The notes: generated by a model from the sequence alone, not told the origin. Numbered from the stretch's first letter, positions 1 to 8,707 are shown. The stretch: DNA of 64,000 bases from Nocardioides hwasunensis (GCF_014779665.1 NZ_JACXYY010000007.1:248001-312000); one strand, 5' to 3'. A program made the numbers and translations.

Positions 1-85
1 TGCGCCGCCAGGGTCGGGGTGGGCAGTGTCGTACGCCGCCAGGGTCGGGGTGGGCAGTGTCGTACGCCGCCAGGGTCGGGCCAGG
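1..85. repeat. 31-bp tandem repeat, about 2.7 copies, cut by window edge
   Basis: A 31-bp unit beginning GTACGCCGCC and ending GGGCAGTGTC lies complete at 31-61. It is preceded by a copy at 1-30 missing its first base and with one mismatch, and followed by a partial copy from 62 to about 80. The array probably continues left of the window. It sits just past the 3' end of the minus-strand lipid kinase gene, whose stop is at 101. No coding function is apparent. Confidence 0.85.
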
Positions 86-100
86 CGCGACCGCGAGGCG

Positions 101-1675
101 TCAGCGCGGGACGCGGACCAGCAGCCGCCCGTGGATGCACTCCATCCAGAGCTCGCGCCCCTCGCCGATGGAGTCGCCGTCGAGCTGGCGCGGGGTGTCG
201 GAGGTGGCCTTGATCCGGACCCGGGAGCCCGTGCGCCGGTCGATGAGCTCGTCGGTCGCCGAGCTCTTGCGGAGCACCCGGACCGCGAGCGGGATCCAGG
301 ACAGGAACTGGCGCGGGTGGAGGATCACCACGTCGAGCACGCCGTCGTCGATCGCGGCGTCGGGCAGCAGCGGCATGCCGGCCTGGAGGAAGCCGACGTT
401 GCCGACGACGACCGTGCGGGCCCGGTGGACGGTGGGCTCCTGGTCGTCGATCTGGATCTCGATCCGCACCGCCGGGAACATCAGCGACCGCAGCGCCGAG
501 ACGACGTAGGCGACCCAGCCGATCTTCTTCTTGATGTCCTCGTTGACGCCCTCCATGATCGCGGCGTCGAAGCCCATGCCCGCCATCACCATGAAGTGGG
601 TGTCCTCGATGCCGTCGCCGCCGACCTCGACGAGGTCGATCGCGCGGTCCTGGCCGTTGAGGGCGACGTCGATGGCCGAGCGCAGGTAGAGCGGGATGTC
701 GAGGTTGCGGGCCAGGAGGTTGCCGGTGCCGGCGGGGATGATGCCGACCGGGATGCCGGTGCCGGCGAGCTCGGCGCAGACCTCGCGCACGGTGCCGTCC
801 CCGCCGCAGACCATCACCAGGTCGGCGCCCGAGACGGCGGCCTGCTCGGCCATGCCGGTCCCCGGGTCCTCTACCGTCGTGTACTGCCAGGTCGGCTCGG
901 ACCAGCCCGACTCCTTGGCCATCGCGCCGACGATCGAGCGGAACTGTCCGACGTCCTCGACCTTGACCGGGTTGAGGATCACCGCCAGGCGGCGCTCGGA
1001 GGCGTACACCTCCGGCAGCGGGTCGGCCTTGGCCGCCGTCGAGCGCGGTCGCGGGTCGATGAAGGCGAGGGCCACGAAGAAGAGGGTCAGCGCGAGCAGG
1101 GTGCCGCCGATGACGTCCGTGGGGTAGTGCCGCCCGAGCAGGAGCCGGTCGAAGCACACGAGCAGCCACCAGGCCACCACCAGCGTGATGCCGAGCCGGC
1201 GCAGGCTGGCGCGGCGCACGAAGAGCACCAGCAGCATGACCAGCACCGCGGAGTACGCCGCCACGGCCGAGGCGTGGCCGGACGGGAAGCTGTAGTTCTC
1301 GTGCAGGCCCAGGGTGTCCTGCCAGCTCGGCCGGTCGCGCCCCAGCCACAGCTTGGTGCCCGACGTGGCCAAGGCGGTCGAGCTCATCACGACGACGGTG
1401 AGCAGCGCCGCCCAGCGGTGCCGGCGTACGAGCAGCACGAGGGCGAGCAGGACGGTGAGGACCGTCATCCCGATGGTCCCGAAGGCGACCTCGATGACCC
1501 GCAGCGCGTCGATGAGCACGGAGTAGTCCTCCGACCACTCCCGCAGGGACTTGCCCTCGGTGTCGAGGGCCTGGAGCGGCGCCCGCTCGCGGGTGACCAG
1601 GATCGCGAGCACGCCGAACAGCACGAAGGCGATGGCAGCCCAGGTGAGGCAGCGGTTCCGAGAGGCGGGGGTCAC
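101..1675 (-). CDS. PAP2 phosphatase / diacylglycerol kinase-like fusion
   Basis: A 524-residue two-domain membrane protein. The N-terminal ~210 residues have several hydrophobic helices and the three PAP2 signatures: KLWLGRDRP, SFPSGH and GRHYPTD. The C-terminal ~290 residues form a diacylglycerol-kinase/sphingosine-kinase-type catalytic domain with GGDGTVREV and GTGNLLARN. The family is expected to dephosphorylate and phosphorylate lipids at the membrane; the substrate cannot be read from sequence. I chose the GTG at 1675 because PAP2 similarity begins immediately after it. The open frame continues upstream to 3013, but only antisense to serS. The gene diverges from serS across 60 bp. Confidence 0.85.
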   Translation of the reverse strand: MTPASRNRCLTWAAIAFVLFGVLAILVTRERAPLQALDTEGKSLREWSEDYSVLIDALRVIEVAFGTIGMTVLTVLLALVLLVRRHRWAALLTVVVMSSTALATSGTKLWLGRDRPSWQDTLGLHENYSFPSGHASAVAAYSAVLVMLLVLFVRRASLRRLGITLVVAWWLLVCFDRLLLGRHYPTDVIGGTLLALTLFFVALAFIDPRPRSTAAKADPLPEVYASERRLAVILNPVKVEDVGQFRSIVGAMAKESGWSEPTWQYTTVEDPGTGMAEQAAVSGADLVMVCGGDGTVREVCAELAGTGIPVGIIPAGTGNLLARNLDIPLYLRSAIDVALNGQDRAIDLVEVGGDGIEDTHFMVMAGMGFDAAIMEGVNEDIKKKIGWVAYVVSALRSLMFPAVRIEIQIDDQEPTVHRARTVVVGNVGFLQAGMPLLPDAAIDDGVLDVVILHPRQFLSWIPLAVRVLRKSSATDELIDRRTGSRVRIKATSDTPRQLDGDSIGEGRELWMECIHGRLLVRVPR

Positions 1676-1735
1676 CTGCGAAGTATGCCCAAAGGCGGTT
1701 CCTTCTCCCCATCTCCCGGCCGATAGCCTCTGTGC

Positions 1736-3001
1736 ATGATCGACCCTCGCCTGCTCCGTGACGACCCCGACCGCGTGCGTGCCGCCCAGGCCAAGCGCGG
1801 GCTGTCCGACGACGTGGTGGACCGGGCGCTGGCGGCGGACTCCGCGCGCCGGCAGGCGATCGCCGACTTCGAGGCCAAGCGGGCCGAGCAGAAGGCCAGC
1901 GGTGCCCGGGTCGCCAAGGCACAGGGCGAGGAGAAGCAGGCCCTGCTCGCGCAGGTCAAGGAGCTCGCCGCCGGGGTGAAGGAGGCCGAGGCCGCGCGCA
2001 ACGCCGCCGAGGCCGAGTGGGACGAGGCGATCCGGGCGATCCCCAACCCGGCCGCCGACGAGGCACCCGCCGGTGGCGAGGACGACTTCGTCGTGCTGGA
2101 GACCATCGGCACCAAGCCGGAGTTCGACTTCGAGCCGCGCGACCACGTCGAGCTCGGTGCGATGCTCGGTGCCTTCGACCTCGAGCGCGGCGCCAAGGTG
2201 AGTGGCTCGCGCTTCTACTTCTACACCGGCATCGGCGCCCGGCTGCACCGCGCGCTGGTCAACATGGCCATGGACATGGCCCACGCCAACGGCTTCACCG
2301 AGGTCGTCGCGCCCGCCCTGGTGAAGAGCCGGGCGATGGAGGGCACCGGGTTCCTCGGCCAGGCCGCCGACGACGTCTACCGGATCGAGGGCCAGGACCT
2401 CTACCTCGTCGGCACCTCGGAGGTGCCCCTCGCGGCCTACCACTCCGACGAGATCCTCGACGGCGCCCAGCTGCCGCTGCGCTACGCCGCCTTCAGCTCG
2501 TGCTTCCGCAAGGAGGCCGGCTCGCACGGCAAGGACACCCGCGGCATCTTCCGGGTGCACTGGTTCGACAAGGTCGAGATGTTCGTCTACACGACCGTCG
2601 AGGAGTCCTACGCCGAGCACCAGCGCCTGCTGGCCTGGGAGAAGGAGTTCATGGACGCCCTCGAGCTGCACTACCGCGTGATCGACGTCGCCGCCGGCGA
2701 CCTCGGCACCTCGGCGCAGCGCAAGTTCGACTGCGAGGCCTGGATCGCCTCGCAGGGCCGCTTCCGCGAGCTGACCTCGACGTCCAACTGCACCGACTTC
2801 CAGAGCCGTCGCCTCGACATCCGCACCCGCGGCGAGTCGGGCACGGTCAACGTCGCCACCCTCAACGGCACGCTCTGCTCGACCAACCGGCCGATGATCG
2901 CGCTGCTCGAGACCCACCAGAACGAGGACGGCTCGGTCACCGTGCCCCAGGCACTGCGGCCCTACCTCGGTGGCCTCGAGCTCATCAAGCCGCTCGCATG
3001 A
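1736..3001 (+). CDS. serS: Seryl-tRNA synthetase
   Basis: Charges tRNA-Ser with serine in the cytoplasm. It has 421 residues, the usual bacterial length. Residues ~30-100 form the charged, Ala-rich antiparallel coiled coil that grips the long variable arm of tRNA-Ser. Class II motif 2 is FRKEAGSHGKDTRG and motif 3 is the NGTLCSTNRPMIALLE segment near residue 385. The ATG at 1736 is preceded by TAGCCT at 1724-1729 with a 6-nt gap and no Shine-Dalgarno sequence, so the mRNA is probably leaderless. The stop overlaps the start of the next gene (ATGA), suggesting cotranscription with the HAD genes. A cognate tRNA-Ser(CGA) lies 28 kb away. Confidence 0.97.
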   Translation: MIDPRLLRDDPDRVRAAQAKRGLSDDVVDRALAADSARRQAIADFEAKRAEQKASGARVAKAQGEEKQALLAQVKELAAGVKEAEAARNAAEAEWDEAIRAIPNPAADEAPAGGEDDFVVLETIGTKPEFDFEPRDHVELGAMLGAFDLERGAKVSGSRFYFYTGIGARLHRALVNMAMDMAHANGFTEVVAPALVKSRAMEGTGFLGQAADDVYRIEGQDLYLVGTSEVPLAAYHSDEILDGAQLPLRYAAFSSCFRKEAGSHGKDTRGIFRVHWFDKVEMFVYTTVEESYAEHQRLLAWEKEFMDALELHYRVIDVAAGDLGTSAQRKFDCEAWIASQGRFRELTSTSNCTDFQSRRLDIRTRGESGTVNVATLNGTLCSTNRPMIALLETHQNEDGSVTVPQALRPYLGGLELIKPLA

Positions 3002-3837
3002 CGGACTGGACACCGAAGGTGGTCGCGCTCGACATCGACGGCACCCTGCTCAAGTGGGTCGACGGCCAGACCGAGGACTACGAGACCATCACCGCGCCGG
3101 TCTACGACGCGATCCACCGCGCGCTCGACGCCGGCGCGCACATCGTGCTCTCCAGCGGTCGCTCGCCGCACGGCATGACCCGCATCGCCGACCTGCTGGA
3201 CCTCCCGCGCGAGGAGGCCGACCGGCTCTGGATCGTCGCCTCCAACGGCGCGGTGGTCTTCCGCTACCCGCCGATCGACGTCGTCCACGAGGAGACCTTC
3301 GACGCCGCTCCCGCCGTCGCCGCCGTGCTGGAGCACCACCCCCGCGCGCTCGTCGCGGTGGAGGAGCGGGGCGTCGGCGGCTACCGGGTCAACCGCGTCT
3401 TCCCCGAGGGCGAGCTCTCCGGCGAGCAGCTGATCACCGAGGTCGACGACATCGTCGGCCAGCCGGTCAGCCGGGTCATCATCCGCGATCCCGAGGCCAC
3501 CGCAGACGACTTCATCGAGCTCGCCTCGCGGCTGGGCCTCCACGGCACCGACTACGTCGTCGGCTGGACAGCGTGGATGGACCTCTCCCCGGTCGGGGTG
3601 TCGAAGGCCTCCGGCCTCCAGCACGTCTGCGACGCGATCGGCGGCCTCACCGCGGCCGACGTGCTCGCGATCGGCGACGGCCGCAACGACATCGAGATGC
3701 TCCAGTGGGCCGGTCGCGGGGTGGCCATGGGCCAGGCCGTCGACGAGGTGAAGGCGGCCGCGGACTTCGTGACCGACTCCGTCGTCGACGAGGGCGCCGC
3801 CATCGAGATGTCGCGGTGGTTCCCGCCTGATGCCTGA
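2998..3837 (+). CDS. Cof-type HAD hydrolase
   Basis: A 279-residue cytosolic phosphatase of the HAD Cof/IIB type. The nucleophile motif DIDGT is at residues 12-16 and the Ser motif lies in LSSGRS. The C-terminal IGDGRNDIEML provides the Mg-binding acidic residues. A C2-type cap sits between them. Substrates of this family are usually small sugar or cofactor phosphates; none can be assigned here. The ATG overlaps the serS stop by 4 nt, and the 3' end overlaps the next HAD gene by 8 nt, so the three genes are almost certainly translationally coupled. The longer open frame upstream is antisense-like noise inside serS. Confidence 0.9.
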   Translation: MTDWTPKVVALDIDGTLLKWVDGQTEDYETITAPVYDAIHRALDAGAHIVLSSGRSPHGMTRIADLLDLPREEADRLWIVASNGAVVFRYPPIDVVHEETFDAAPAVAAVLEHHPRALVAVEERGVGGYRVNRVFPEGELSGEQLITEVDDIVGQPVSRVIIRDPEATADDFIELASRLGLHGTDYVVGWTAWMDLSPVGVSKASGLQHVCDAIGGLTAADVLAIGDGRNDIEMLQWAGRGVAMGQAVDEVKAAADFVTDSVVDEGAAIEMSRWFPPDA

Positions 3838-4636
3838 CGAGCCGCGCCTCGTCGCGACCGACCTCGACGGCACCCTGCTCGACTCCGGGGGCCGGGTCTC
3901 CGAGCGCACCCGCGCCGTGCTCGACGAGCTCGACGCGCGCGGCGTGCCCGTCGTCTTCACCACCGGGCGCCCGATCCGCTGGATGGTCGACCTCTGGGAC
4001 GCCGTCGGCGGCCACGGGCTGGCGATCTGCAGCAACGGCGGCGTCGTGTACGACGTCGCGGCGCAGCAGGTGCGCGACTACAGCGCGGTGCCGCGCGAGG
4101 TCGGCATGCAGGTCGCCGAGCGGGTGCGTGCTGCGATCCCGGGCACCACCTTCGCCGTCGAGCACACCTCGGGCTGGGCGAGCGAGACCGCCTTCCCGCG
4201 ACACCCGGACGACCAGGAGTCGGTCCAGGGACGGTGGGAGTCGATCTGGGCCGACGACGTCGTCAAGGTGCTCGCGGTCCACCCCGACCTCGACGCGGAG
4301 AACTTCTGGAAGCGCGTCGACGACGCCGTCGGAGACCTCGTCACCACCACCTGGTCCTCGACGTTCGCCCTCGTCGAGATCAGCGCCGCAGGCGTCACGA
4401 AGGCCACGACGCTGGCCACCGTCGCCGCCGAGATGGGGCTCGGGCCCGAGCACGTCGTCGCCTTCGGCGACATGCCCAACGACCTCCCGATGCTCGAGTG
4501 GGCTGGCGCGTCCTACGCGATGGCCAACGCGCACCCGTCGGTGCGCGACCTCGCCGACCACGTCGCGCCGGCCAACGACGAGGACGGCGTCGCGGTCGTG
4601 CTGAGCGAGCTGTTCGACCTCGCGTCGCTAGGCTGA
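3830..4636 (+). CDS. HAD hydrolase, second of a tandem pair
   Basis: A 268-residue HAD phosphatase in the same superfamily as its upstream neighbour, but distinct in sequence. DLDGT is at residues 11-15, followed by FTTGRP, a C2 cap, and FGDMPNDLPMLEW as the Mg-binding motif. Start and end overlaps (8 nt with the gene before) place it third in the serS transcript. The pair may be an old duplication. Family members dephosphorylate sugar phosphates, FMN-like or PLP-like compounds, so the substrate is open. Confidence 0.9.
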   Translation: MPDEPRLVATDLDGTLLDSGGRVSERTRAVLDELDARGVPVVFTTGRPIRWMVDLWDAVGGHGLAICSNGGVVYDVAAQQVRDYSAVPREVGMQVAERVRAAIPGTTFAVEHTSGWASETAFPRHPDDQESVQGRWESIWADDVVKVLAVHPDLDAENFWKRVDDAVGDLVTTTWSSTFALVEISAAGVTKATTLATVAAEMGLGPEHVVAFGDMPNDLPMLEWAGASYAMANAHPSVRDLADHVAPANDEDGVAVVLSELFDLASLG

Positions 4637-4641
4637 TCGCC

Positions 4642-5232
4642 ATGTCCCGTGCCGTGATCCGTTCCCTGGGCGCCGCCGCCGCGCTGCTGCTGGCGTGCCT
4701 GGGACTCGTGCTCACGGTCAGCACCCCGGCCAGCGCCGCGTGCTCCTGCAAGCAGGGCCAGCTCGAGCAGCAGGTCAACCGGGCCGACGCCGTCTTCATC
4801 GGCACCATCGACAAGGTCGCCACCGAGGGCAACGACACGACGTACGACGTCACGGCCTCGCGTGCCTACGCCGGCACCCCGGCGCGCTCGACCCAGGTCG
4901 TGTCCACCTCCACCGGCGGCCGCAACGACTGCGGTCTTGGGGGGCTCACGGTCGGCACGACCTACGTGTTCCTCGCGACCGGCGCCGAGGCGCCCTACGT
5001 CACCGACCGATGCAGCGGCACGAGCCTGGCCAACCCCAACCGGATCGGCAAGGTCGAGGCGCTGCTCGGCGAGGGCACGTCGGTGGACCCGCCACCGCCG
5101 CCGACCGCCGTGCTGACCAAGGTCGAGGAGTCGCCGCCGGCCGGCCTGGCGCGCACCGCCGCCCCCGGGGCGGCCGCCGCGATCATCGGCCTGCTCGGCC
5201 TCGTCGTCGTGCGCCGCCTCGCGCGCCGCTGA
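4642..5232 (+). CDS. Secreted TIMP/netrin-like surface protein
   Basis: A 196-residue exported protein. A Sec signal peptide (Arg near the N-terminus, then an Ala/Leu-rich core) ends ASA, and the predicted mature protein begins ACSC. A Cys-x-Cys amino terminus is typical of TIMP-like domains. The RADAVFIGTI segment, two later cysteines and a length of ~110 residues also fit this fold. The C-terminus has a Pro-rich linker, LARTA, a hydrophobic helix and RRLARR, an arrangement like a sortase anchor but without a canonical LPXTG or LAXTG. I infer a membrane- or wall-attached protein of unknown role. The start is probably leaderless (TAGGCT at 4629-4634, 7 nt before ATG). Confidence 0.7.
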   Translation: MSRAVIRSLGAAAALLLACLGLVLTVSTPASAACSCKQGQLEQQVNRADAVFIGTIDKVATEGNDTTYDVTASRAYAGTPARSTQVVSTSTGGRNDCGLGGLTVGTTYVFLATGAEAPYVTDRCSGTSLANPNRIGKVEALLGEGTSVDPPPPPTAVLTKVEESPPAGLARTAAPGAAAAIIGLLGLVVVRRLARR

Positions 5233-5254
5233 CCAGGACCCGTCCAGCAGCCTC

Positions 5255-5902
5255 CTAGAGGTACATACCGCCCGAGGGTCCGCCGGATCCCTCCGACGCC
5301 TCGCCTCCGGGCATCGTGGGCATGCCGGTCGGCTGGTGCTGCGGCTCGCCGCCGCCCTGACCCATCGGCAAGGCGCGGCGCATCTGCTCGAGCTGGGCGC
5401 GCGAGGCGACCTGCTGGGCGTAGATCGCGGTCTGGATGCCGTGGAAGAGACCCTCGAGCCAACCCACGAGCTGGGCCTGGGCGATGCGCAGCTCGCCCTC
5501 GGACGGTGTGCCGTCCTCGGTGAACGGCAGCGACAGGCGCTCGAGCTCCTCGACGAGCTCCGGCGCGAGGCCGGACTCGAGCTCCTTGATGGAGGCGGCG
5601 TGGATCTCCTTCAGGCGCTGGCGGCTGGCCTCGTCGAGGGGCGCCGCCTTCACCTCCTCGAGCAGCTGGCGGATCATGCTGCCGATCCGCATCACCTTCG
5701 CCGGCTGCTCGACCAGCTCGGTGATGTGGCGCTCGCCCCCGCCGTCCCCGTCGCCGTCCTCGGCGTCGCCGCCGTCGGAGGAGACCTGGGTCATCGCCGG
5801 GAGCGCGCTCGCCGGGATCGTGCCGATCGGCTGACCGTCGGGTCCGACGACCACGACCATGTCCTCGCTCGCTCCGGCGGACTCGGGCTGCTGCTCAGTC
5901 AT
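5255..5902 (-). CDS. bpa: Bacterial proteasome activator Bpa
   Basis: A 215-residue protein of the DUF2587/Bpa family. In mycobacteria Bpa forms an ATP-independent dodecameric ring that docks on the 20S proteasome and feeds it unfolded or heat-shock substrates. The helical core (HITELVEQPAKVMRIGSMIR through about residue 170) matches the family. The acidic disordered N-terminus and the Gly/Pro-rich tail ending GGMYL fit the C-terminal gate-opening motif (GQYL in mycobacteria). The start is supported by TAGGGT six nt upstream. Its presence implies that the genome carries proteasome genes elsewhere. Confidence 0.92.
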   Translation of the reverse strand: MTEQQPESAGASEDMVVVVGPDGQPIGTIPASALPAMTQVSSDGGDAEDGDGDGGGERHITELVEQPAKVMRIGSMIRQLLEEVKAAPLDEASRQRLKEIHAASIKELESGLAPELVEELERLSLPFTEDGTPSEGELRIAQAQLVGWLEGLFHGIQTAIYAQQVASRAQLEQMRRALPMGQGGGEPQHQPTGMPTMPGGEASEGSGGPSGGMYL

Positions 5903-5933
5903 GCCACGACCCTAGCCGGACCCCACAGGCCGA

Positions 5934-6902
5934 TCAGAGCGTGAGGACGAACTTCCCCGCGTGGCCGCCGGTCTCCATCAGCTCGTGGGCCCGGGCGACG
6001 TCCTCGAGCGGCATCGTCGCCTCGACGATCGGTCGGACCTTGCCCGAGGCCACGAGCGGCCAGACGTTCTCGACCACGCCGCAGCAGATCGCGGTCTTCT
6101 CGGCGAGCGGCCGGGCACGCAGCGAGGTCGCGGTGACCGAGGCCCGCTTGCGGAGCAGCGCGTTGATGTCGAGCTCGCCCGTGGCGCCGCCCTGCATGCC
6201 GATGATGACCAGGCGCCCGCCCGTGGCGAGGGCCGAGACGTTGCGACCGAGGTACTTCGCGCCCATGTTGTCGAGGATGACGTCGGCGCCGCCAGCCTTC
6301 TCCAGCACCTCGACGAAGTCCTCGTCGCGGTAGTTGATCGCGTGCGCGGCACCGAGCGATCGGCAGAGCTCGAGCTTCTCCGGCGAGCCGGCGGTGGTGA
6401 ACACCTCGGCACCCAGCGCCGAGGCGAGCTGGATCGCCATCGTGCCGATGCCGCCGGCACCTCCGTGGACGAGCAGGCGCTCGCCCTTCTGCAGGTGGGC
6501 GGTCATGAAGACGTTGGACCACACCGTCGCCGCGACCTCGGGCAGGCCGGCCGCCTCGACGAGGGAGAGGCCGGCCGGCACGGGCATGACCTGCCCGACC
6601 GGCACCGCCACGCGGGCGGCGTTGCCGCCGCCGGCGAGCAGCGCGCACACCTCGTCACCGACCTTCCAGCCCTCGACGCCCTCGCCGAGCTCGGCGATCC
6701 GGCCGCTGCACTCGAGGCCGATGACCTCCGAGGCGCCGGGGGGCGGCGGGTAGACGCCCTTGCGCTGCAGGGTGTCGGCGCGGTTGACCGCGGTCGCGAC
6801 GACGTCCAGCAACACCTCGCCGGCACCGGGCCGCGGCTCCTCGACCTCGCCGACGGACAGGACCTCAGGGCCACCGGCGCCGGTGGTCACGACAGCACGC
6901 AA
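5934..6902 (-). CDS. NAD(P)H:quinone oxidoreductase, zinc-less MDR family
   Basis: A 322-residue medium-chain dehydrogenase/reductase of the quinone oxidoreductase (PIG3-like) type. The N-terminal GroES-like domain has NRADTLQRKGVYPPPP and GLECSG. The nucleotide-binding domain carries HGGAGGIGTMAIQLA near residue 145. It lacks the cysteine ligands of zinc alcohol dehydrogenases. I prefer the TTG at 6902 (LRAVVTTGAGGPEVL), which has GAGGAC 8 nt upstream and begins at the conserved edge of the family. A longer ATG at 6962 would add a basic, unconserved tail overlapping the next gene. It lies 4 nt after the DUF6457 gene, so it is in the same operon. Confidence 0.85.
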   Translation of the reverse strand: MRAVVTTGAGGPEVLSVGEVEEPRPGAGEVLLDVVATAVNRADTLQRKGVYPPPPGASEVIGLECSGRIAELGEGVEGWKVGDEVCALLAGGGNAARVAVPVGQVMPVPAGLSLVEAAGLPEVAATVWSNVFMTAHLQKGERLLVHGGAGGIGTMAIQLASALGAEVFTTAGSPEKLELCRSLGAAHAINYRDEDFVEVLEKAGGADVILDNMGAKYLGRNVSALATGGRLVIIGMQGGATGELDINALLRKRASVTATSLRARPLAEKTAICCGVVENVWPLVASGKVRPIVEATMPLEDVARAHELMETGGHAGKFVLTL

Positions 6903-6906
6903 GGGA

Positions 6907-7230
6907 TCAGTCCTCGTAGAGATCGTCGGAGTGGTCGACCGTCGAGTCGTCCGGGACCTCATCGTCCACGTCGTCGGGATCGGCCGCGTCGGCGGGGCGG
7001 TCCCAGCCCTCTGCGAGCCGCTGTGCCTTGGCGGCCAGCCGCTCGACGGTCTCGGGGCTCGCGTCGCCCGCGCCGGCCGCGAAGCCCAGCAGGTACGCCG
7101 TGATGGGCGCCGCGGTCTTCTGCACGTTCTGGGCGGCGATGCGCGCCAGGTCGAGCACGAGCCCCTCGTCGAGCTCGGTCTCGACGTCGAGCACGTCGCT
7201 CAGCTCATCGATCCAGTCGTGGAGGTTCAC
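6907..7230 (-). CDS. DUF6457 small acidic protein
   Basis: A 107-residue, very acidic protein: residues ~5-75 are helical (LHDWIDELSDVL...), and the tail is almost all Asp/Glu/Pro. It resembles the DUF6457 family, which is often found near molybdenum cofactor guanylyltransferase-like genes, and a MobA-like gene lies 95 bp upstream here. I chose the GTG at 7230 (VNLHDW) because upstream in-frame sequence is unconserved and basic. Its function is unknown; a role linked to molybdopterin cofactor is inference from context only. Confidence 0.75.
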   Translation of the reverse strand: MNLHDWIDELSDVLDVETELDEGLVLDLARIAAQNVQKTAAPITAYLLGFAAGAGDASPETVERLAAKAQRLAEGWDRPADAADPDDVDDEVPDDSTVDHSDDLYED

Positions 7231-7325
7231 GATCCCAATCTCTCGCACCGCCGGGGTCGCGGCAAGGGAGTCGGGTCGATCCGGGCGTGTCCGGAACCTT
7301 GGACGCACCTGCGACGGCACCAGCG

Positions 7326-7892
7326 TCAGGACGGGGGCGGACGGAGGTCGCGCAGGTCGTCCCAGGAGTCGACGTCGACCGCCTCGTCGCCGTCCGTCGG
7401 CACCTCCGCGAGGTCCAGCGGGGCGAGCAGCCGGCGCAACGACATGCCGTGCTGCTCCTCCGGCCCGGGTCGTACGTCGGCCAGGCGGGCCGTGTCGATC
7501 ACCCCGGCGAGCTGTCGCCGGCCGTCGCCGTCGTGGAGGAACGCGCCGTCCCGGCCGGGCGCCGCCTCGCGCAGCCGCCGCATCGTCGTCGCCGTGACGC
7601 GCGGCATGTCGACCGCCAGCACGCCCAGGAGCCGGGGCCGGCGCGGCAGCGCGTCGAGGCCGGCCAGCAGGCCGGCGACCGGTCCGCCGCGGGGCGGGTC
7701 CTCGCACGCGAAGGTCACCGGCCGGTCGGTCGACACGCGGGTCGGCGCGACCACCACGACATCGTCGGCGTCGAGGAACGCCTCGATCGCGTGGGCGAGC
7801 AGGGTGCGGCCGTCGAGCTCGACGCTCGCCTTGTCGACCCCGTCCATCCGCACGGCGGTGCCGCCGGCGAGGACGACGCCGCTGAAGTCCAT
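7326..7892 (-). CDS. MobA-like NTP transferase
   Basis: A 188-residue nucleotidyltransferase of the MobA-like type. The N-terminal VVLAGGTAVRMDGVDKA is the family's GG-x-S/A-x-RMG-x-DKA nucleotide loop. DPPRGGPVAGL contacts the guanine/ribose in homologues, and LAVDMP is the metal-binding Asp motif. Molybdenum cofactor guanylyltransferase transfers GMP from GTP onto Mo-molybdopterin. The protein is short, and its loop carries AVR rather than SRR, so a different nucleotide substrate is possible. ATG at 7892 starts right at the conserved strand. It diverges from the amidase gene with 36 bp between starts. Confidence 0.8.
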   Translation of the reverse strand: MDFSGVVLAGGTAVRMDGVDKASVELDGRTLLAHAIEAFLDADDVVVVAPTRVSTDRPVTFACEDPPRGGPVAGLLAGLDALPRRPRLLGVLAVDMPRVTATTMRRLREAAPGRDGAFLHDGDGRRQLAGVIDTARLADVRPGPEEQHGMSLRRLLAPLDLAEVPTDGDEAVDVDSWDDLRDLRPPPS

Positions 7893-7928
7893 GCGGGCAT
7901 CCTCGCAGGCCGTCCTAGTCTGAACCCC

Positions 7929-8696
7929 ATGACCGATCACCTGCGCGTGCGCGTCCACCAGTGGGCGAGCGGGCTCGACCCGGCCGACAACCGCGTCCGC
8001 CTGGCGCAGGGCGTCGCGCCCGGTGCGGACCTGGTCGTGCTCCCCGAGGCCTTCGCCCGCGACTTCGGTGCCGCCGGCTCCGACGTGAGCGCGTACGCCG
8101 AGCCGCTCGACGGGCCGTTCGCCCACGAGGTCGCCCGCGTCGCCGACGCGGCCTCGTGCACCGTGGTGGCCGGGATGTTCGAGACGGCCGAGGACCCCGG
8201 TCGCCCCTACAACACCCTCGTCGCGCGCGGGGGTGCGTCGGCGTCGTACCGCAAGATCCACCTCTACGACTCCTTCGGCTACCGCGAGTCAGACCGGCTC
8301 ACCGGAGGTGCGCTCGACCCGGTCGTGATCGAGGTCGCGGGCTGGCAGGTGGGCCTGATGACCTGCTACGACCTGCGGTTCCCCGAGCTGGCCCGCCGGC
8401 TCGTCGACGCGGGCGCCGAGGTCATCGTCGTGCCGGCCGCGTGGCTGCCCGGCGAACGCAAGGTCGAGCACTGGCGCACGCTCCTGGCCGCCCGCGCGAT
8501 CGAGAACACCTGCTTCGTGGTCGGCGCCGGGCAGCCGGAACCGCGCTACAGCGGCCACTCCGCGGTCCTCGGTCCGCTCGGTGACACCCTCGCCGCCGCC
8601 GCCGGCGAGGAGGAGACGCTGGAGGTCGTCCTCGACCGCGAGGAGCTCGCGGCGGCCCGCCGCACCAACCCGTCCCTGGCCAACCGCCGGCTGTAA
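7929..8696 (+). CDS. Carbon-nitrogen hydrolase (nitrilase superfamily)
   Basis: A 255-residue amidase with the complete nitrilase-superfamily triad: Glu40 (VVLPEAF), Lys109 (YRKIHLYD) and Cys146 (LMTCYDLRFPE). The length and YRKIHLYDSF fit the Nit/omega-amidase branch (2-oxoglutaramate or deaminated glutathione-type amidases). Actinobacteria lack glutathione, so the substrate is uncertain. ATG at 7929 follows TAGTCT at 7916-7921 with a 7-nt gap (leaderless-type promoter). It is followed after 11 bp by a membrane protein gene. Confidence 0.88.
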   Translation: MTDHLRVRVHQWASGLDPADNRVRLAQGVAPGADLVVLPEAFARDFGAAGSDVSAYAEPLDGPFAHEVARVADAASCTVVAGMFETAEDPGRPYNTLVARGGASASYRKIHLYDSFGYRESDRLTGGALDPVVIEVAGWQVGLMTCYDLRFPELARRLVDAGAEVIVVPAAWLPGERKVEHWRTLLAARAIENTCFVVGAGQPEPRYSGHSAVLGPLGDTLAAAAGEEETLEVVLDREELAAARRTNPSLANRRL

Positions 8697-8707
8697 CCTC
8701 CTCCGTC

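Noticed and set aside
1-85. CRISPR array
   Set aside because: The copies are contiguous direct repeats without unique spacers, and no cas genes are present.
1676-1735. Possible T-box or attenuator before serS
   Set aside because: Only 60 bp separate the divergent starts, and a leaderless-type -10 sits 6 nt before the ATG, leaving no room for a leader RNA.
1676-3013. Long minus-strand open frame that would extend the lipid kinase gene across serS
   Set aside because: It is antisense to a clear serS, with low-complexity Gly/Leu/Val composition. The PAP2 domain starts right after the GTG at 1675.
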